DNA of 64,000 nucleotides, taken from Bacteroidetes bacterium OLB12. GTDB taxonomy: Bacteria > Bacteroidota > Bacteroidia > Cytophagales > Cyclobacteriaceae. The position numbers and the translations under genes were made by a program. Below the pieces are notes generated by a model that did no database searches, was not told the DNA's origin, and was given only the letters and a program-made list of their open reading frames with translations. Below are positions 15,994 to 25,667 of the stretch, in pieces (position 1 is the stretch's first letter; every line of letters starts with the position of its first letter). The stretch covers positions 1-64,000 of the forward strand of contig LNFR01000048.1 of NCBI GenBank assembly GCA_001567185.1. Direction: 5' to 3'.

Positions 15994-18543
15994 ATGCCAA
16001 ATATGGAAGCAAAATTTTCTAACCGGGTTAAAGAAGTAATATCCTTAAGCCGGGAAGAAGCGTTGAGATTAGGACACGATTACATTGGCACCGAGCACCT
16101 GTTGCTCGGGATGATTCGCGAAGGTGAAGGAGTAGCCGTAGCCGTGCTTAAGAAATTAGGTGTACCGCTGGACGACCTACGGGGCGAGATTGAAAAGGTA
16201 TCGAAAGGTACCGCCACACACGAAATCAAAAATCTGGCAAACATTCCGCTTACCCGGGCTTCAGAAAAAGTGCTGAAGATCACGTACCTGGAAGCCAAAA
16301 TCTTTAAAGCACAACTGATTGGAACCGAGCACCTGTTGCTCTCCATCCTGCGCGACCCTGACAACCTGGGCACACAAATTCTTAACAAGTTTGATGTAGC
16401 CTATGATGTAGTGAAAGAAATGTTGGAGTATCAGCACGACCAGCCAACGGCCGCCTCCGATACGGACGACCCGGATGATGACTCCTCCAAAATGTTTGGT
16501 AGTGGCGCAAACCCTGGCAGCAAAGAGAAAAAAGGAACGGAAAAATCGCGCACACCCGTGCTCGATAACTTTGGCCGCGACCTGACAAAACTGGCTGAAG
16601 ACAACAAACTAGATCCGATCGTAGGGCGTGAAAAAGAAATTGAACGCGTGGCTCAGATTCTGAGCCGCAGAAAAAAGAATAACCCCATTCTGATTGGAGA
16701 GCCGGGCGTTGGTAAAACCGCTATTGCCGAAGGTCTTGCCTTGCGCATCATTCAAAAGAAAGTATCGCGCGTGCTTTTTGGCAAGCGTGTGGTTACGCTC
16801 GATCTGGCTTCGCTGGTGGCCGGCACCAAATACCGCGGCCAGTTTGAAGAGCGCATGAAAGCCGTGATGAACGAACTGGAAAAATCACAAGATGTAATTC
16901 TGTTTATTGATGAACTCCACACCATTGTGGGTGCGGGTGGCGCATCCGGCTCGCTGGATGCAAGCAACATGTTTAAGCCTGCGCTTGCCCGTGGCGAAAT
17001 TCAATGCATTGGTGCCACCACGCTGGATGAATACAGACAGTACATCGAAAAAGATGGCGCATTGGCCCGCAGGTTCCAGATGGTAATGGTTGACTCTACA
17101 TCCGTGGATGAAACCATTCAGATATTGGAAAACATCAAAGAAAAATACGAAGATCATCATCACGTAAACTATACACGCGAAGCACTGGAAGCATGTGTGA
17201 AACTTTCTGACCGTTACATCAGCGATCGTTTCCTGCCCGATAAGGCCATTGACGTAATGGACGAAGCCGGAGCGCGCGTACACATCAACAACATTCACGT
17301 GCCGGAAGAAATAGTGAAGTTTGAAGAGGCAATTGAAGATGTGAAGAAAGAAAAGAACCGCGTGGTGAAGAGCCAGAAGTACGAAGAAGCTGCCCAACTG
17401 CGCGACAAAGAGAAAAAACTGATTGAACAATTGGAGCTTGCCAAAGCCCGCTGGGAAGAAAAAACCCGCACCGAAAAATACACCGTTACGGAGGACAACG
17501 TGGCCGATGTAATTGGTATGATGACGGGTATTCCTGCCAACCGCATTGCTCAGAAAGAGAGCAACAAGTTGCTGGGCATGGGCGATCAGCTAAACGGAAA
17601 AGTGATTGGCCAGGATGAAGCAATCAAGAAATTGACAAAAGCTATTCAACGTACGCGCGTTGGATTAAAAGATCCGAAGAAACCAATCGGTTCGTTCATC
17701 TTTTTAGGCCCAACCGGTGTAGGTAAAACCGAATTGGCGAAAGTATTGGCCACCTACCTGTTCGATAAGGAAGACGCGCTGGTGCGGATTGATATGAGCG
17801 AGTACATGGAGAAATTCTCTGTATCGCGCTTAGTGGGCGCGCCTCCCGGCTACGTAGGTTACGAAGAAGGCGGCCAGCTTACTGAAAAGGTAAGACGCAA
17901 ACCATACTCGGTAGTGTTGCTGGATGAAATTGAAAAAGCACACCCCGATGTGTTTAATATTTTGCTGCAGGTATTGGATGATGGTATTCTTACCGATGGC
18001 TTAGGCCGTAGGGTTGATTTCCGCAATACGATCATCATCATGACCTCTAACATTGGTGTGCGCGACTTGAAAGATTTTGGTGCCGGTATTGGTTTTGCCA
18101 CCGCTGCCAAACGCGAAAATGAAGAAGAGCACATGAAGAGCACCATACAAAGTGCACTAAAACGTGCCTTCAGCCCGGAGTTTTTAAATCGTTTGGATGA
18201 CGTGATTGTATTTAACTCGTTGCAACGCGAACACATCCATAAGATTATTGACATTACGCTGGGTAAGTTGTTTGCCCGAATTATTACGTTGGGCTACCAT
18301 GTTGAATTAACTGAAAAAGCAAAAGACTTTTTAGCCGAAAAAGGGTACGATCCGCAGTTTGGTGCGCGCCCGCTTAACCGTGCAATTCAAAAATACCTGG
18401 AAGATCCGGTGGCCGAAGAAATTCTAAAAGGGGAGATACCGGAAGGAGGAACGATTATTGCCGATTACGAAGGCACCGGTGAAGCGCTTACGATAAAAGG
18501 GAAAAAACCGAAAGCACCCTCTAAAGAGAAAAAAAGCGAATAA
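15994..18543 (+). CDS. clpC: ATP-dependent Clp protease ATPase subunit ClpC
   Basis: 849 residues. Two Clp_N repeats ([16 protein letters not shown] and [20 protein letters not shown]), first AAA+ module with Walker [10 protein letters not shown] near residue 236, a middle region with the UVR motif [14 protein letters not shown] near 460 that marks ClpC, second AAA+ with GPTGVGKTE near 572, and the ClpP-docking loop GIGF near 698. It unfolds substrates for ClpP. It stands alone and is followed by a strong terminator. Confidence 0.96.
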   Translation: MPNMEAKFSNRVKEVISLSREEALRLGHDYIGTEHLLLGMIREGEGVAVAVLKKLGVPLDDLRGEIEKVSKGTATHEIKNLANIPLTRASEKVLKITYLEAKIFKAQLIGTEHLLLSILRDPDNLGTQILNKFDVAYDVVKEMLEYQHDQPTAASDTDDPDDDSSKMFGSGANPGSKEKKGTEKSRTPVLDNFGRDLTKLAEDNKLDPIVGREKEIERVAQILSRRKKNNPILIGEPGVGKTAIAEGLALRIIQKKVSRVLFGKRVVTLDLASLVAGTKYRGQFEERMKAVMNELEKSQDVILFIDELHTIVGAGGASGSLDASNMFKPALARGEIQCIGATTLDEYRQYIEKDGALARRFQMVMVDSTSVDETIQILENIKEKYEDHHHVNYTREALEACVKLSDRYISDRFLPDKAIDVMDEAGARVHINNIHVPEEIVKFEEAIEDVKKEKNRVVKSQKYEEAAQLRDKEKKLIEQLELAKARWEEKTRTEKYTVTEDNVADVIGMMTGIPANRIAQKESNKLLGMGDQLNGKVIGQDEAIKKLTKAIQRTRVGLKDPKKPIGSFIFLGPTGVGKTELAKVLATYLFDKEDALVRIDMSEYMEKFSVSRLVGAPPGYVGYEEGGQLTEKVRRKPYSVVLLDEIEKAHPDVFNILLQVLDDGILTDGLGRRVDFRNTIIIMTSNIGVRDLKDFGAGIGFATAAKRENEEEHMKSTIQSALKRAFSPEFLNRLDDVIVFNSLQREHIHKIIDITLGKLFARIITLGYHVELTEKAKDFLAEKGYDPQFGARPLNRAIQKYLEDPVAEEILKGEIPEGGTIIADYEGTGEALTIKGKKPKAPSKEKKSE

Positions 18544-18566
18544 GGCTTACGCTATAAACTGTTTAG

Positions 18567-18595
18567 AAAAGGACGAATAAACTTCGTCCTTTTTT
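18567..18595. terminator. Rho-independent terminator after clpC, bidirectional
   Basis: GGACGAA at 18571-18577 pairs with TTCGTCC at 18583-18589 across a 5-base loop, preceded by four A and followed by six T. With A/T extension the stem is 11 bp. The next gene is convergent, so the A/T flanks can serve both strands. Confidence 0.9.
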
Positions 18596-18659
18596 GTTCT
18601 TACCCTTGCTGTTGACCGGAATTGGCAAGTGTTCAAATTCAATTGGTTACTCCCTGGGC

Positions 18660-20738
18660 TCAATAACCACCCAAATACTTTCGTGTAAACCATTCCGCAC
18701 TGATCAGGGCAAGCAACAAAAAGAAAACCCACTTCAGGTTAATGAGTTGGTTAAAGGTCTCATCGGTGTGGATTAAACTGGTTGCTTTTACTTGTTGCAG
18801 ATCGGTTGCCAGTTGATTGATCTGCTCTGCATTGTAAAACGTACCACCGGTTTGTTGTGCCAGGGTGCGCAGCAACCCAAAGTCGGCCGTCAGGTTTTGC
18901 GCTTCCAGATTTTGGGCACGTACCAGAAACTGGCCGCTCACTGTTTCGGTTTTATCATTCACAACAGTAGAAGCGGTAAACCGGTACACACCTTCTTTTA
19001 ATCCGCCAATGCGATAGCGCGCACCTCCGGGGCTGATTACATAGCTGTAATTAGAAACCCCTCCGCTATCATCGCGAACGTCCAGCTTAACCGTGTTACC
19101 GTACACCAACTCGAACAAATCATTATATACCTGGCTTTCAATCACCACCGGTTCCGCATCTGAAAATTCATTCTGCAACGGGAAACTCCGGAACTTCCGC
19201 TTATCGTCCAGTGTGCTCAGGTACTGCACAAGTTTTGAGAACAGTTCATCGAAGGCTACCGTATTTCCGGTATCGGCAAATTCGTTCATGCGCCACCGCC
19301 AAATGCCCTCGCCAATCAGCACGGCAAGCTTCCGGTTGTTATCCGGCCAGGTCAACAACAGAGGGCGGTCGGTAGTTACACTACCAATGCGTTGATACAA
19401 CAACACATTTGCTGAAGCAGGCCATGAAAATTTTCCGAAAGGCACATCGGCCGGAGGATAGCGGGCAAAAATTCCGTTGGTGTTTTCTGAAAACCCAAAA
19501 TCGCGAAACCCTGAATTTACGACAGGGGTAACATCATCCCATTGGCCACCCAACGATTCGAACTGAATTGGAATTTGATAAGCAGCCAACTGGCGCAGGT
19601 TACTATTGCCCCCAATCATCAACAATACCGAAGCATTATTTTTATACAATGTCTGAAACAGTGCCGTGGTTTTACCGGCCAGGTCTATTACCTGGTGAAA
19701 AATAAAAAGTTCAGCCGCACCGGGTTTTAATAATGCGGCATCCGTTTCCTCCACACCCGGAATATGCACTACAAACTCATAGTTTGAATTTTTTTCAACT
19801 ACCGTTTTCAGTGCTTTAATATCGGGGTGGGGTGCTGGGGCAATCATTACAATTTTCTTCTTCCCCTCCACAACTTCAATAAAAATACTGGTGGCATTGT
19901 TGCGCAGGTTGGTTTCATCTGTCAGTCCTTTTACCAATACATCAAACCGTTGCATGCCTTTTTGGTTGGCGTCCAACTGAAAATCAAATTCTAAAAATGA
20001 TTTGCTTTGTGAGTCTTTGCTAAGTGTAGCTACAACCTTGCCTTCTTTTAAAATGGAAACAGTTACGTTTTGATTGCTGATACCTTGCAGCAATACCTGC
20101 GCCCGCACCGGAAACTTGTTACCCTCGTACGCCACTTTGTTAAATGCCACATTCTTTAGTACCAGGTCAACCCGGGCGGTGGTGTCGCCCACACCCAATG
20201 TGTAAACCGGAACCCGAACAGGCGCATACACGGGCGATGCTCCCGAATTATAGATGCCATCCGACAATAAAACAATGCCGGCCAGGTTGCGACCTTCAAA
20301 CTGATTCACCACATGTTGAATGCCCCGGTTAAGATCGGATGCAGGTGCATTAAAAACAGGTTTGTTAATTTCGTTACCGGAAAGATCATACAATATCGTT
20401 TCATAACCCTGTTCCTGAATTGCTTTGCGCGAGATGTTTACCGCCTGAACCAGCTTTTCACGATCAAGTGAATCCAACACCTCGCTGAGGGATGACGATG
20501 AATCTACCAGGTAAACCCAGGTGGGTTTTTCGTATTGATTGGTGATAAGCTTTAAGACCGGTCCAAGCAGCAATACCGCCAGAAAAAATACCAACACGGC
20601 CCTTAACGCAAACAAAATCCTGTTAACAGTTTTACTCCACGTGTGTCGGGCTTTATATAATAAATATGCATAACCAAACCCCGCTACAGCACAGAGGAAA
20701 ATAAAAAGCGGAGATGATTCGAACAATAAACGCTGCAT
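18660..20738 (-). CDS. BatA-like membrane protein with von Willebrand A-type domain
   Basis: 692 residues from the ATG at 20738 (MQRLLFESSPLFIF). Two N-terminal membrane helices flank a short loop, one C-terminal helix (LKWVFFLLLALISAEWF) anchors it, and the large part between is periplasmic. A vWA-like segment holds VYLVDSSSSLSEV, a partial MIDAS (D-S-S-S-S), then VLLSDGIYNSG. A glutamine-amidotransferase-like region follows (VEETDAALLKPGAAELFIF). Such proteins are widespread in Bacteroidota and resemble BatA/BatB relatives of aerotolerance operons, but function is unknown. Confidence 0.75.
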   Translation of the reverse strand: MQRLLFESSPLFIFLCAVAGFGYAYLLYKARHTWSKTVNRILFALRAVLVFFLAVLLLGPVLKLITNQYEKPTWVYLVDSSSSLSEVLDSLDREKLVQAVNISRKAIQEQGYETILYDLSGNEINKPVFNAPASDLNRGIQHVVNQFEGRNLAGIVLLSDGIYNSGASPVYAPVRVPVYTLGVGDTTARVDLVLKNVAFNKVAYEGNKFPVRAQVLLQGISNQNVTVSILKEGKVVATLSKDSQSKSFLEFDFQLDANQKGMQRFDVLVKGLTDETNLRNNATSIFIEVVEGKKKIVMIAPAPHPDIKALKTVVEKNSNYEFVVHIPGVEETDAALLKPGAAELFIFHQVIDLAGKTTALFQTLYKNNASVLLMIGGNSNLRQLAAYQIPIQFESLGGQWDDVTPVVNSGFRDFGFSENTNGIFARYPPADVPFGKFSWPASANVLLYQRIGSVTTDRPLLLTWPDNNRKLAVLIGEGIWRWRMNEFADTGNTVAFDELFSKLVQYLSTLDDKRKFRSFPLQNEFSDAEPVVIESQVYNDLFELVYGNTVKLDVRDDSGGVSNYSYVISPGGARYRIGGLKEGVYRFTASTVVNDKTETVSGQFLVRAQNLEAQNLTADFGLLRTLAQQTGGTFYNAEQINQLATDLQQVKATSLIHTDETFNQLINLKWVFFLLLALISAEWFTRKYLGGY

Positions 20739-20816
20739 GTACTCTTTCTTACTTGTTACGTTGACCACTAAACCATATTGCCAATAGGTTGTTGTTCAAC
20801 TGTCAATTCATTTCTT

Positions 20817-22082
20817 TCAATAACCATACTTCTTATCCCACAATTTTTTCAAATAATTCCGTAATTCTTCTTCGCGCGGGTTTTTTCCTGGCTCGTAGAA
20901 TTTCGTTCCGCTTAATGCATCGGGTAAAAACTCCATGGTTACAAAGTTATTACGAAAGTTGTGGGCGTATTGGTATCCTTTTCCGTAATCAAGGTCTTTC
21001 ATCAGTTTGGTTGGTGCATTTCGAATGGCCAGCGGCACGGGTAAGTCGCCTGTCTTTTGCACCGAGCTGAGGGCCTCCTCGATTGCCATATAACTTGCAT
21101 TGCTTTTGGGTGAGGTAGCCAAGTAAATGGCGCACTGCGAAAGGATGATACGCGCCTCCGGGTAACCAATCACATTTACCGCCTGAAAGGCAGCATTCGC
21201 GAGCACCAACGCAGTTGGGTTAGCATTCCCAATATCTTCCGATGCCAGTATTAACATTCTACGGGCAATAAATTTTACATCTTCGCCCCCTTCAATCATG
21301 CGTGCCAGGTAATAAACCGCAGCATTAGGGTCGCTTCCGCGGATGGATTTGATAAATGCAGAAATGATGTCGTAATGCTGTTCGCCACTTTTATCGTAAA
21401 TGGCAATATGCTTTTGTGCCACTTGCATCACCAACTCATTTGTGATTGCAATTTCGCCCGCCACCGATTCACTGATTAGTTCCACTAAATTTAAGAGCTT
21501 GCGTGCATCACCACCACTTATGTTAATCAGCGCCTGGTATTCCTTAACCAAGATTTTCCGGTTTTTCAGTTCTGTGTCTTTTGCGAGCGCCTGCTCAACC
21601 AGTTTAACCAAATACCCTTCATCCAACGCCTTGAGTGTATATACCTGGCATCGCGAAAGCAGAGCCGAGTTTACTTCGAAAGAAGGATTTTCGGTAGTGG
21701 CTCCAATTAAGGTAATGGTTCCTTTTTCTACCGCTCCCAGCAAGGCGTCCTGCTGCGATTTATTAAACCGATGGATTTCATCGATAAACAAAATCATCCT
21801 GCTTGATCTTTTTGCCTGATCAATTACATCGCGAATATCTTTTACCCCCGCACTAATTGCACTTAACATTTGAAACGGGCGCTTTACTTCATTGGCGATG
21901 ATGTTGGCAATGGTAGTTTTGCCCACTCCGGGCGGGCCCCATAAAATCATAGAAGGCACATTGCCACTTTGTATTGCTTTGCGGATAATTCCATTCGGGC
22001 CAACCAAATGTTCTTGTCCAATCAGGTCTTCCAGTTTGGAAGGCCGCATGCGTTCTGCCAATGGTGTTTTGGATTGCAACAT
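20817..22082 (-). CDS. rarA: Replication-associated recombination protein A (RarA/MgsA)
   Basis: 421 residues. AAA+ ATPase with Walker A GPPGVGKTT at 49-57, Walker B LFIDEIHRFNKSQQDALL, sensor IGATTENPSFEVNSALLSR, and a C-terminal MgsA domain (SDPNAAVYYLARMIEGGED, RRMLILASEDIGNANP). RarA tetramers act at stalled forks and on single-stranded DNA ends. It lies 12 bases after threonine aldolase and probably shares its transcript. Confidence 0.95.
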   Translation of the reverse strand: MLQSKTPLAERMRPSKLEDLIGQEHLVGPNGIIRKAIQSGNVPSMILWGPPGVGKTTIANIIANEVKRPFQMLSAISAGVKDIRDVIDQAKRSSRMILFIDEIHRFNKSQQDALLGAVEKGTITLIGATTENPSFEVNSALLSRCQVYTLKALDEGYLVKLVEQALAKDTELKNRKILVKEYQALINISGGDARKLLNLVELISESVAGEIAITNELVMQVAQKHIAIYDKSGEQHYDIISAFIKSIRGSDPNAAVYYLARMIEGGEDVKFIARRMLILASEDIGNANPTALVLANAAFQAVNVIGYPEARIILSQCAIYLATSPKSNASYMAIEEALSSVQKTGDLPVPLAIRNAPTKLMKDLDYGKGYQYAHNFRNNFVTMEFLPDALSGTKFYEPGKNPREEELRNYLKKLWDKKYGY

Positions 22083-22093
22083 CCTATGTGCGG

Positions 22094-23120
22094 TTAACCT
22101 GAAATCTTCTTCAGCACCTCAATTGTTTTATCGAGCATGGTATCATCAAAATCCAGGTGGGTTACCAACCGGATTTCCTGTGGCCCAAACTTGAGCGCTT
22201 TTACCTGGTGTTCGTTTAGTTGTGCCAGTATCTTTTCAGGTGTAGTTGTATCTACAACTGAAAAAATTACAATGTTCGTATCTACCGGCATTACTGATTT
22301 TACCCAGCGTGTGCCGGCCAGTACATTCCCCAATGCACGCGCACGTGTATGGTCTTCTTTTAATCTGTTAATGTGATGATCGAGCGCGTAACTTGCCGCT
22401 GCTGCCAGAAATCCTGCCTGCCGCATACCACCACCAAACGCCTTTCGCATTCTGCGGGCTTTTGATTCGAGCTCTTTCCTGCAAACCAGTACAGAGCCCA
22501 CCGGGGCACCCAATCCTTTCGACAGGCAAATGGAAATCGTATCGAAATACTTTCCATATTCTTTTGCTTCATCATTTGTTTCTACCAGCGCATTGAATAA
22601 CCGCGCCCCATCTAAATGCATCTTTAAACCTTTGCTTTTTGCAAATGTGCTGATGGATTTAATCTGATCGAGTGTATAGTAGCTTCCCGCCTCGCGCACA
22701 ACTGTATTCTCTAACGATACGACTGAGGTAACAGGCAGGTGTGCATCGTTTATATTGTTGATGTTCTGTTCTATTTCCTTAACAGAAATTCTGCCACGAT
22801 CGCCATCCAGTAATCGTACACTGGCCAAACTATTTCCGGCTACACCGCCCCCTTCGTATTTATAAATGTGCGAACCTTTGTAACAGATTACCTCCTCGTA
22901 AGGCTGGGTGTTAATTTTTATTCCGATCTGGTTCGTCATGGTGCCCGATGGGCAGAACACGGCAGCCTCCATTCCCAATAAGGAAGCGCATTTTTTTTTC
23001 AAGACTAATTATACTGGGGTCTTCGCCAAAAACATCATCACCCACTTCGGCCTGCATCATAGCCTGAAGCATAGCCGGTGTGGGTTTGGTAACCGTGTCG
23101 CTTCGTAAGTCAATCATCAT
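22094..23120 (-). CDS. ltaE: Low-specificity L-threonine aldolase, frame broken once
   Basis: Reconstructed as 341 residues. MIDLRSDTVTKPTPAMLQAM is the family start, with GDDVFGEDPSI nearby; HLDGARLFNALVE and ICLSKGLGAPVGSVL (PLP lysine) follow. The enzyme cleaves L-threonine and L-allo-threonine to glycine and acetaldehyde. The T-run 22992-23000 has one base too many: removing it joins ISLEKK to CASLLGMEAAVFCPSG. The start may be 23120 or 23117. Confidence 0.88.
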
Positions 23121-23309
23121 GTACAGAAAAAACCCAAGGTACAAAAAGACAGTCACAGCCTTTCTCAAATACTGAAAGTTTATCAGCCATTCTGAGGATA
23201 TTTTCTTCAATAACAACTTTGGCAATAGCGCAAAACTGACTCAATACTTTTGCGGAGGGGGTGGGATTTGAAACATCATTAGGACCAGGCACTACTGAAA
23301 TTTACACCC

Positions 23310-23347
23310 AAGTGAAAATCACCAAACTTCGCTAATCAAAATATTTT
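23310..23347. repeat. Direct repeat copy 1 downstream of vapC
   Basis: About 31 of 38 bases match the copy at 23986-24023. It begins 24 bases beyond the vapC stop. Both copies sit at the 3' end of a PIN-toxin gene, and the shared core is AAAATCACCAA-N7-TAATCAAAA. Confidence 0.5.
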
Positions 23348-23371
23348 GAGGAACGAGACAGCGCACAGGTT

Positions 23372-23743
23372 CTATGCTATATCGAGCAATAAAATATTTA
23401 CCTCTTTGATTTTCGTAAACGCAACATCGGCAGTAATAAGGGGCAGGTCGTACTGCCAGGCTGAGGCCGCAATAATGGCATCGGGGACTTTGATGCCGTA
23501 CCGCTGTCGCAACGAAATGGCTTTCTCATTTATGGAATCGGTATGCACAAGTTTTTTGGCAACAGAAAGTAACTCGCGCACGCGCTTAAGTTCACCGGGC
23601 CCAATGCGCGGTTTGCCTAGTAATTCTATTTCTGTTATAAAGGAAAAAAACCAGTCGCTGTTGAGCAAAGAAACTACAACAGGTCTTTTTTGCAGTAAGT
23701 ATATAAACGCATTGGTATCGGCCAGGTATTGCTTACCACTCAT
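23372..23743 (-). CDS. vapC: VapC-type PIN-domain ribonuclease toxin
   Basis: 123 residues, full PIN domain: YLADTNAFIYLL (first Asp), TEIELLGKP (Glu), VPDAIIAASAWQYDLPLITADVAF (remaining acids). VapC toxins cut tRNA or rRNA in a metal-dependent way. Its start overlaps the reconstructed antitoxin gene by 11 bases, the typical antitoxin-first arrangement. The catalytic residues are intact, so the toxin should be active if made. Confidence 0.9.
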   Translation of the reverse strand: MSGKQYLADTNAFIYLLQKRPVVVSLLNSDWFFSFITEIELLGKPRIGPGELKRVRELLSVAKKLVHTDSINEKAISLRQRYGIKVPDAIIAASAWQYDLPLITADVAFTKIKEVNILLLDIA

Positions 23744-23914
23744 CGCGCAACTGCTTTTGATAGGTCAGGCCATCGCCATACGTGCTGGGCAGAGCGCCAT
23801 AAAATCGGCTATCGTTTTTTTGTTTCCGGCAGCTCGCTTGCCCGCCATTTTGCGGAGCGCTTTCTGAATGGTTTCGGGCTTGGTCTTTCGCGTCACCTTT
23901 ACAATGATAGCCAT
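23733..23914 (-). CDS. VapB-like antitoxin, frame broken once
   Basis: Reconstructed as 60 residues starting MAIIVKVTRKTKPETIQKAL and ending TYGDGLTYQKQLRDEW. The tail with GDGL-YQK-RDEW is typical of Bacteroidota antitoxins paired with PIN toxins. The raw frame ends early (ADFMALCPARMAMA) because the A-run at 23811-23814 is one base short. A real loss of the antitoxin with an intact toxin would be harmful to the cell, so a sequencing indel is the likelier reading. Confidence 0.7.
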
Positions 23915-23985
23915 GACTTTTTCTTTATGGATTATAACTTAAATCAAAAATACTAAAATATTGCAAAAAGGGATTGGACAAGAAC

Positions 23986-24023
23986 AAGTCAAAATCACCA
24001 AGTTCCGTTAATCAAAACATTTC
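23986..24023. repeat. Direct repeat copy 2 at the end of the deleted PIN toxin
   Basis: Counterpart of 23310-23347. It overlaps the last codons and stop of the truncated PIN gene (stop near 24012). The pair may mark a past duplication or gene-cassette exchange. Confidence 0.45.
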
Positions 24024-24197
24024 CAGAAAAGTGGAAGCAGTAACAATAGGTATGGTGCGGAAGGGGTGGAGGGCGAGCAGGGAATTTGTCGCCCTAACAA
24101 GGACTTTTCTTAGTGCCTTGTCATTGACCGAGCCTGAAATCAAGTGTGCGCTTACAAACGCGTTTGTATCGAATACAAAAACCCGCTCACTTTTCAT
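24012..24197 (-). pseudogene. PIN toxin (COG1569 type) with internal in-frame deletion
   Basis: 61 residues. It begins like a COG1569 PIN toxin (RVFVFDTNAFVSAHLISGSV) and ends like the same family's C-terminus (LLALHPFRTIPIVTASTFLE), but the roughly 80 residues normally between, with most catalytic acids, are missing. The frame stays open across the junction, near residue 37. Start and antitoxin overlap are kept. It should be inactive as a nuclease, though it might still bind the antitoxin. Confidence 0.7.
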
Positions 24198-24414
24198 TCA
24201 AGATATCATTCAGAACATCTTCCGTAAGCCCGCGGCTGCGCATGTTGCTTTGCAGTTCGTCAAGAAAACGGAGGTATTCTGCCTTCGAGTTCTGCAAAAG
24301 TTCGCGGGCAACACGCACGTTAATTTCGTTGCTGATGGCTCGTTTCCGGTCGGCAGAGCTTTTACGCCAAGCTTTAGCTACTTCTTTGTCTACTTCAATA
24401 ACAATCCGCTCCAT
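24187..24414 (-). CDS. Antitoxin of the deleted PIN toxin
   Basis: 75 residues: MERIVIEVDKEVAKAWRKSS then a helical, charged C-terminus ending GLTEDVLNDILNEK. This is the common Bacteroidota antitoxin family (ribbon-helix-helix-like N-terminus, toxin-binding tail) that precedes COG1569 PIN toxins. It overlaps the toxin remnant by 11 bases, and the frame is intact. With the toxin deleted it is an orphan antitoxin. Confidence 0.75.
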   Translation of the reverse strand: MERIVIEVDKEVAKAWRKSSADRKRAISNEINVRVARELLQNSKAEYLRFLDELQSNMRSRGLTEDVLNDILNEK

Positions 24415-24548
24415 AAGTCAATCTGTTTAATGTCAATACCTTGTGCAAGATAAAAATAAAATGTGGTTTTTATGCATGCTAGCAGTAGCGGCCGCTGACA
24501 GTATAACAGCTCGGCATAAAATTGAGTTCTACAGTTTTTATCCGGTAA

Positions 24549-24791
24549 GTGGCGCGCAATCGAGTAATGCCACTCACAAATTGTTTTCGGTTATTGGCCA
24601 ACCCATTGCCGGAAAGCATTCACCCTTTTGCGAAACAGTTTATTGAAGCCCTGCAATCAAGAGGAGGAAATGATGGTATCCTTACACTCAGCGAAGTGAT
24701 GACTTTTATTGAAAAATTAAAAACTGCGCCTCAATCCGGTAGGTTTGGCTCCGATAAGCAAGGCAGTGAATTTGTATTTGTTGTTAAATAA
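24549..24791 (+). pseudogene. Remnant of a caspase-like (peptidase C14) protein C-terminus
   Basis: The frame from a GTG at 24549 reads ...HPFAKQFIEALQSRGGNDGI then LTLSEVMTFIEKLKTAPQ and ends GSEFVFVVK. This resembles the small-subunit end of bacterial caspase-like proteins (FAKAFLEAL, LTTSEL, QTPQYG, GGDFVF). Upstream, a related piece (GKHSPFC) lies in another frame and no p20 catalytic His/Cys domain is present. So only a tail survives. Assignment rests on short patterns. Confidence 0.35.
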
Positions 24792-24816
24792 TCCTCCTAT
24801 TCATAAAGCAATCAGG

Positions 24817-25665
24817 TCATAATCCGTTAAGGATATTTTCCAAAAGCTGAATAAATGGTTTTTGCTGCCAGGCGGTGGCATCGTGCCCCAACGAGGTATA
24901 GAATGTTTTACCTTTACCTGTTGTTTTGTACCAGGCTACCGGATGCTCTTTGCCCATACCAAAATTCTTACTCTTTACCCACAGAATGTTTCCGCTGGGA
25001 TCAATCTTTTCACCATCAATTGAATAAAGTATTGTAAAGCCATACTTTCGCGGACTTTCAAAAAACACATACCATTCATCGGCATGTGTCCACTGGGCCG
25101 GCAGATTAATTGTCAGGGTACTATCAGCTTCAGAATGAAGGCTAATTACCGCTTCCTCAAATTGCTGGCTAATAGCGTGATGAGAAAAATCTGAACCTGT
25201 TAAATTTTTTACATACCAATCCCAATGGTGCGAGTTATCGCCTGCCCCATGTATGCCCAACAGATTCCCACCGTTTTCAACATAGGCTTCCAGGTTTTTC
25301 TGTTGGTCTTCATTTAACAGCCTGCCGGTGGAGTTATTGAAAATTACCAGATCAAATTTTGCCAATTGTTCGGCATTAAACACTCCGCCCTCCTCGGTAC
25401 TATACAGAAACCAGTTGTTCTTTTCTGCCAACGCTGCAAAAGCTTTCTTTCCGGCTTCAATAGACTCGCCATGGCGAAAGCCGGTTGACTTGGAGAATAA
25501 CAGCACGGCTTTTTTACCCTCCGGAAATGAAATCTGGGGTACTTCGGTCTCATAGAATACCGGAAATCCATTTTGCACTTTGTACACGAAGCCGGCAATC
25601 AACAGGCCCAGCAGCACGATCAGTCCAAGTACTGACCATAAAAAGAATTTCAAAAATTTCTTCAT
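24817..25665 (-). CDS. ThuA-like (trehalose utilization) domain protein, membrane anchored
   Basis: 282 residues with an N-terminal membrane helix (FFLWSVLGLIVLLGLLIAGF), then a ThuA fold: LLFSKSTGFRHGESIEAG, FDLVIFNNSTGRLL, GNLLGIHGAGDNSH, VAWYKTTGKGKTFYTSLGH. ThuA domains are glutamine-amidotransferase-like without a catalytic triad and are found with sugar oxidation genes. It lies 2 bases after the ThuA/dehydrogenase fusion, so they form an operon, probably for periplasmic sugar oxidation or 3-keto sugar handling. Confidence 0.85.
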   Translation of the reverse strand: MKKFLKFFLWSVLGLIVLLGLLIAGFVYKVQNGFPVFYETEVPQISFPEGKKAVLLFSKSTGFRHGESIEAGKKAFAALAEKNNWFLYSTEEGGVFNAEQLAKFDLVIFNNSTGRLLNEDQQKNLEAYVENGGNLLGIHGAGDNSHHWDWYVKNLTGSDFSHHAISQQFEEAVISLHSEADSTLTINLPAQWTHADEWYVFFESPRKYGFTILYSIDGEKIDPSGNILWVKSKNFGMGKEHPVAWYKTTGKGKTFYTSLGHDATAWQQKPFIQLLENILNGL

Positions 25666-25667
25666 AG

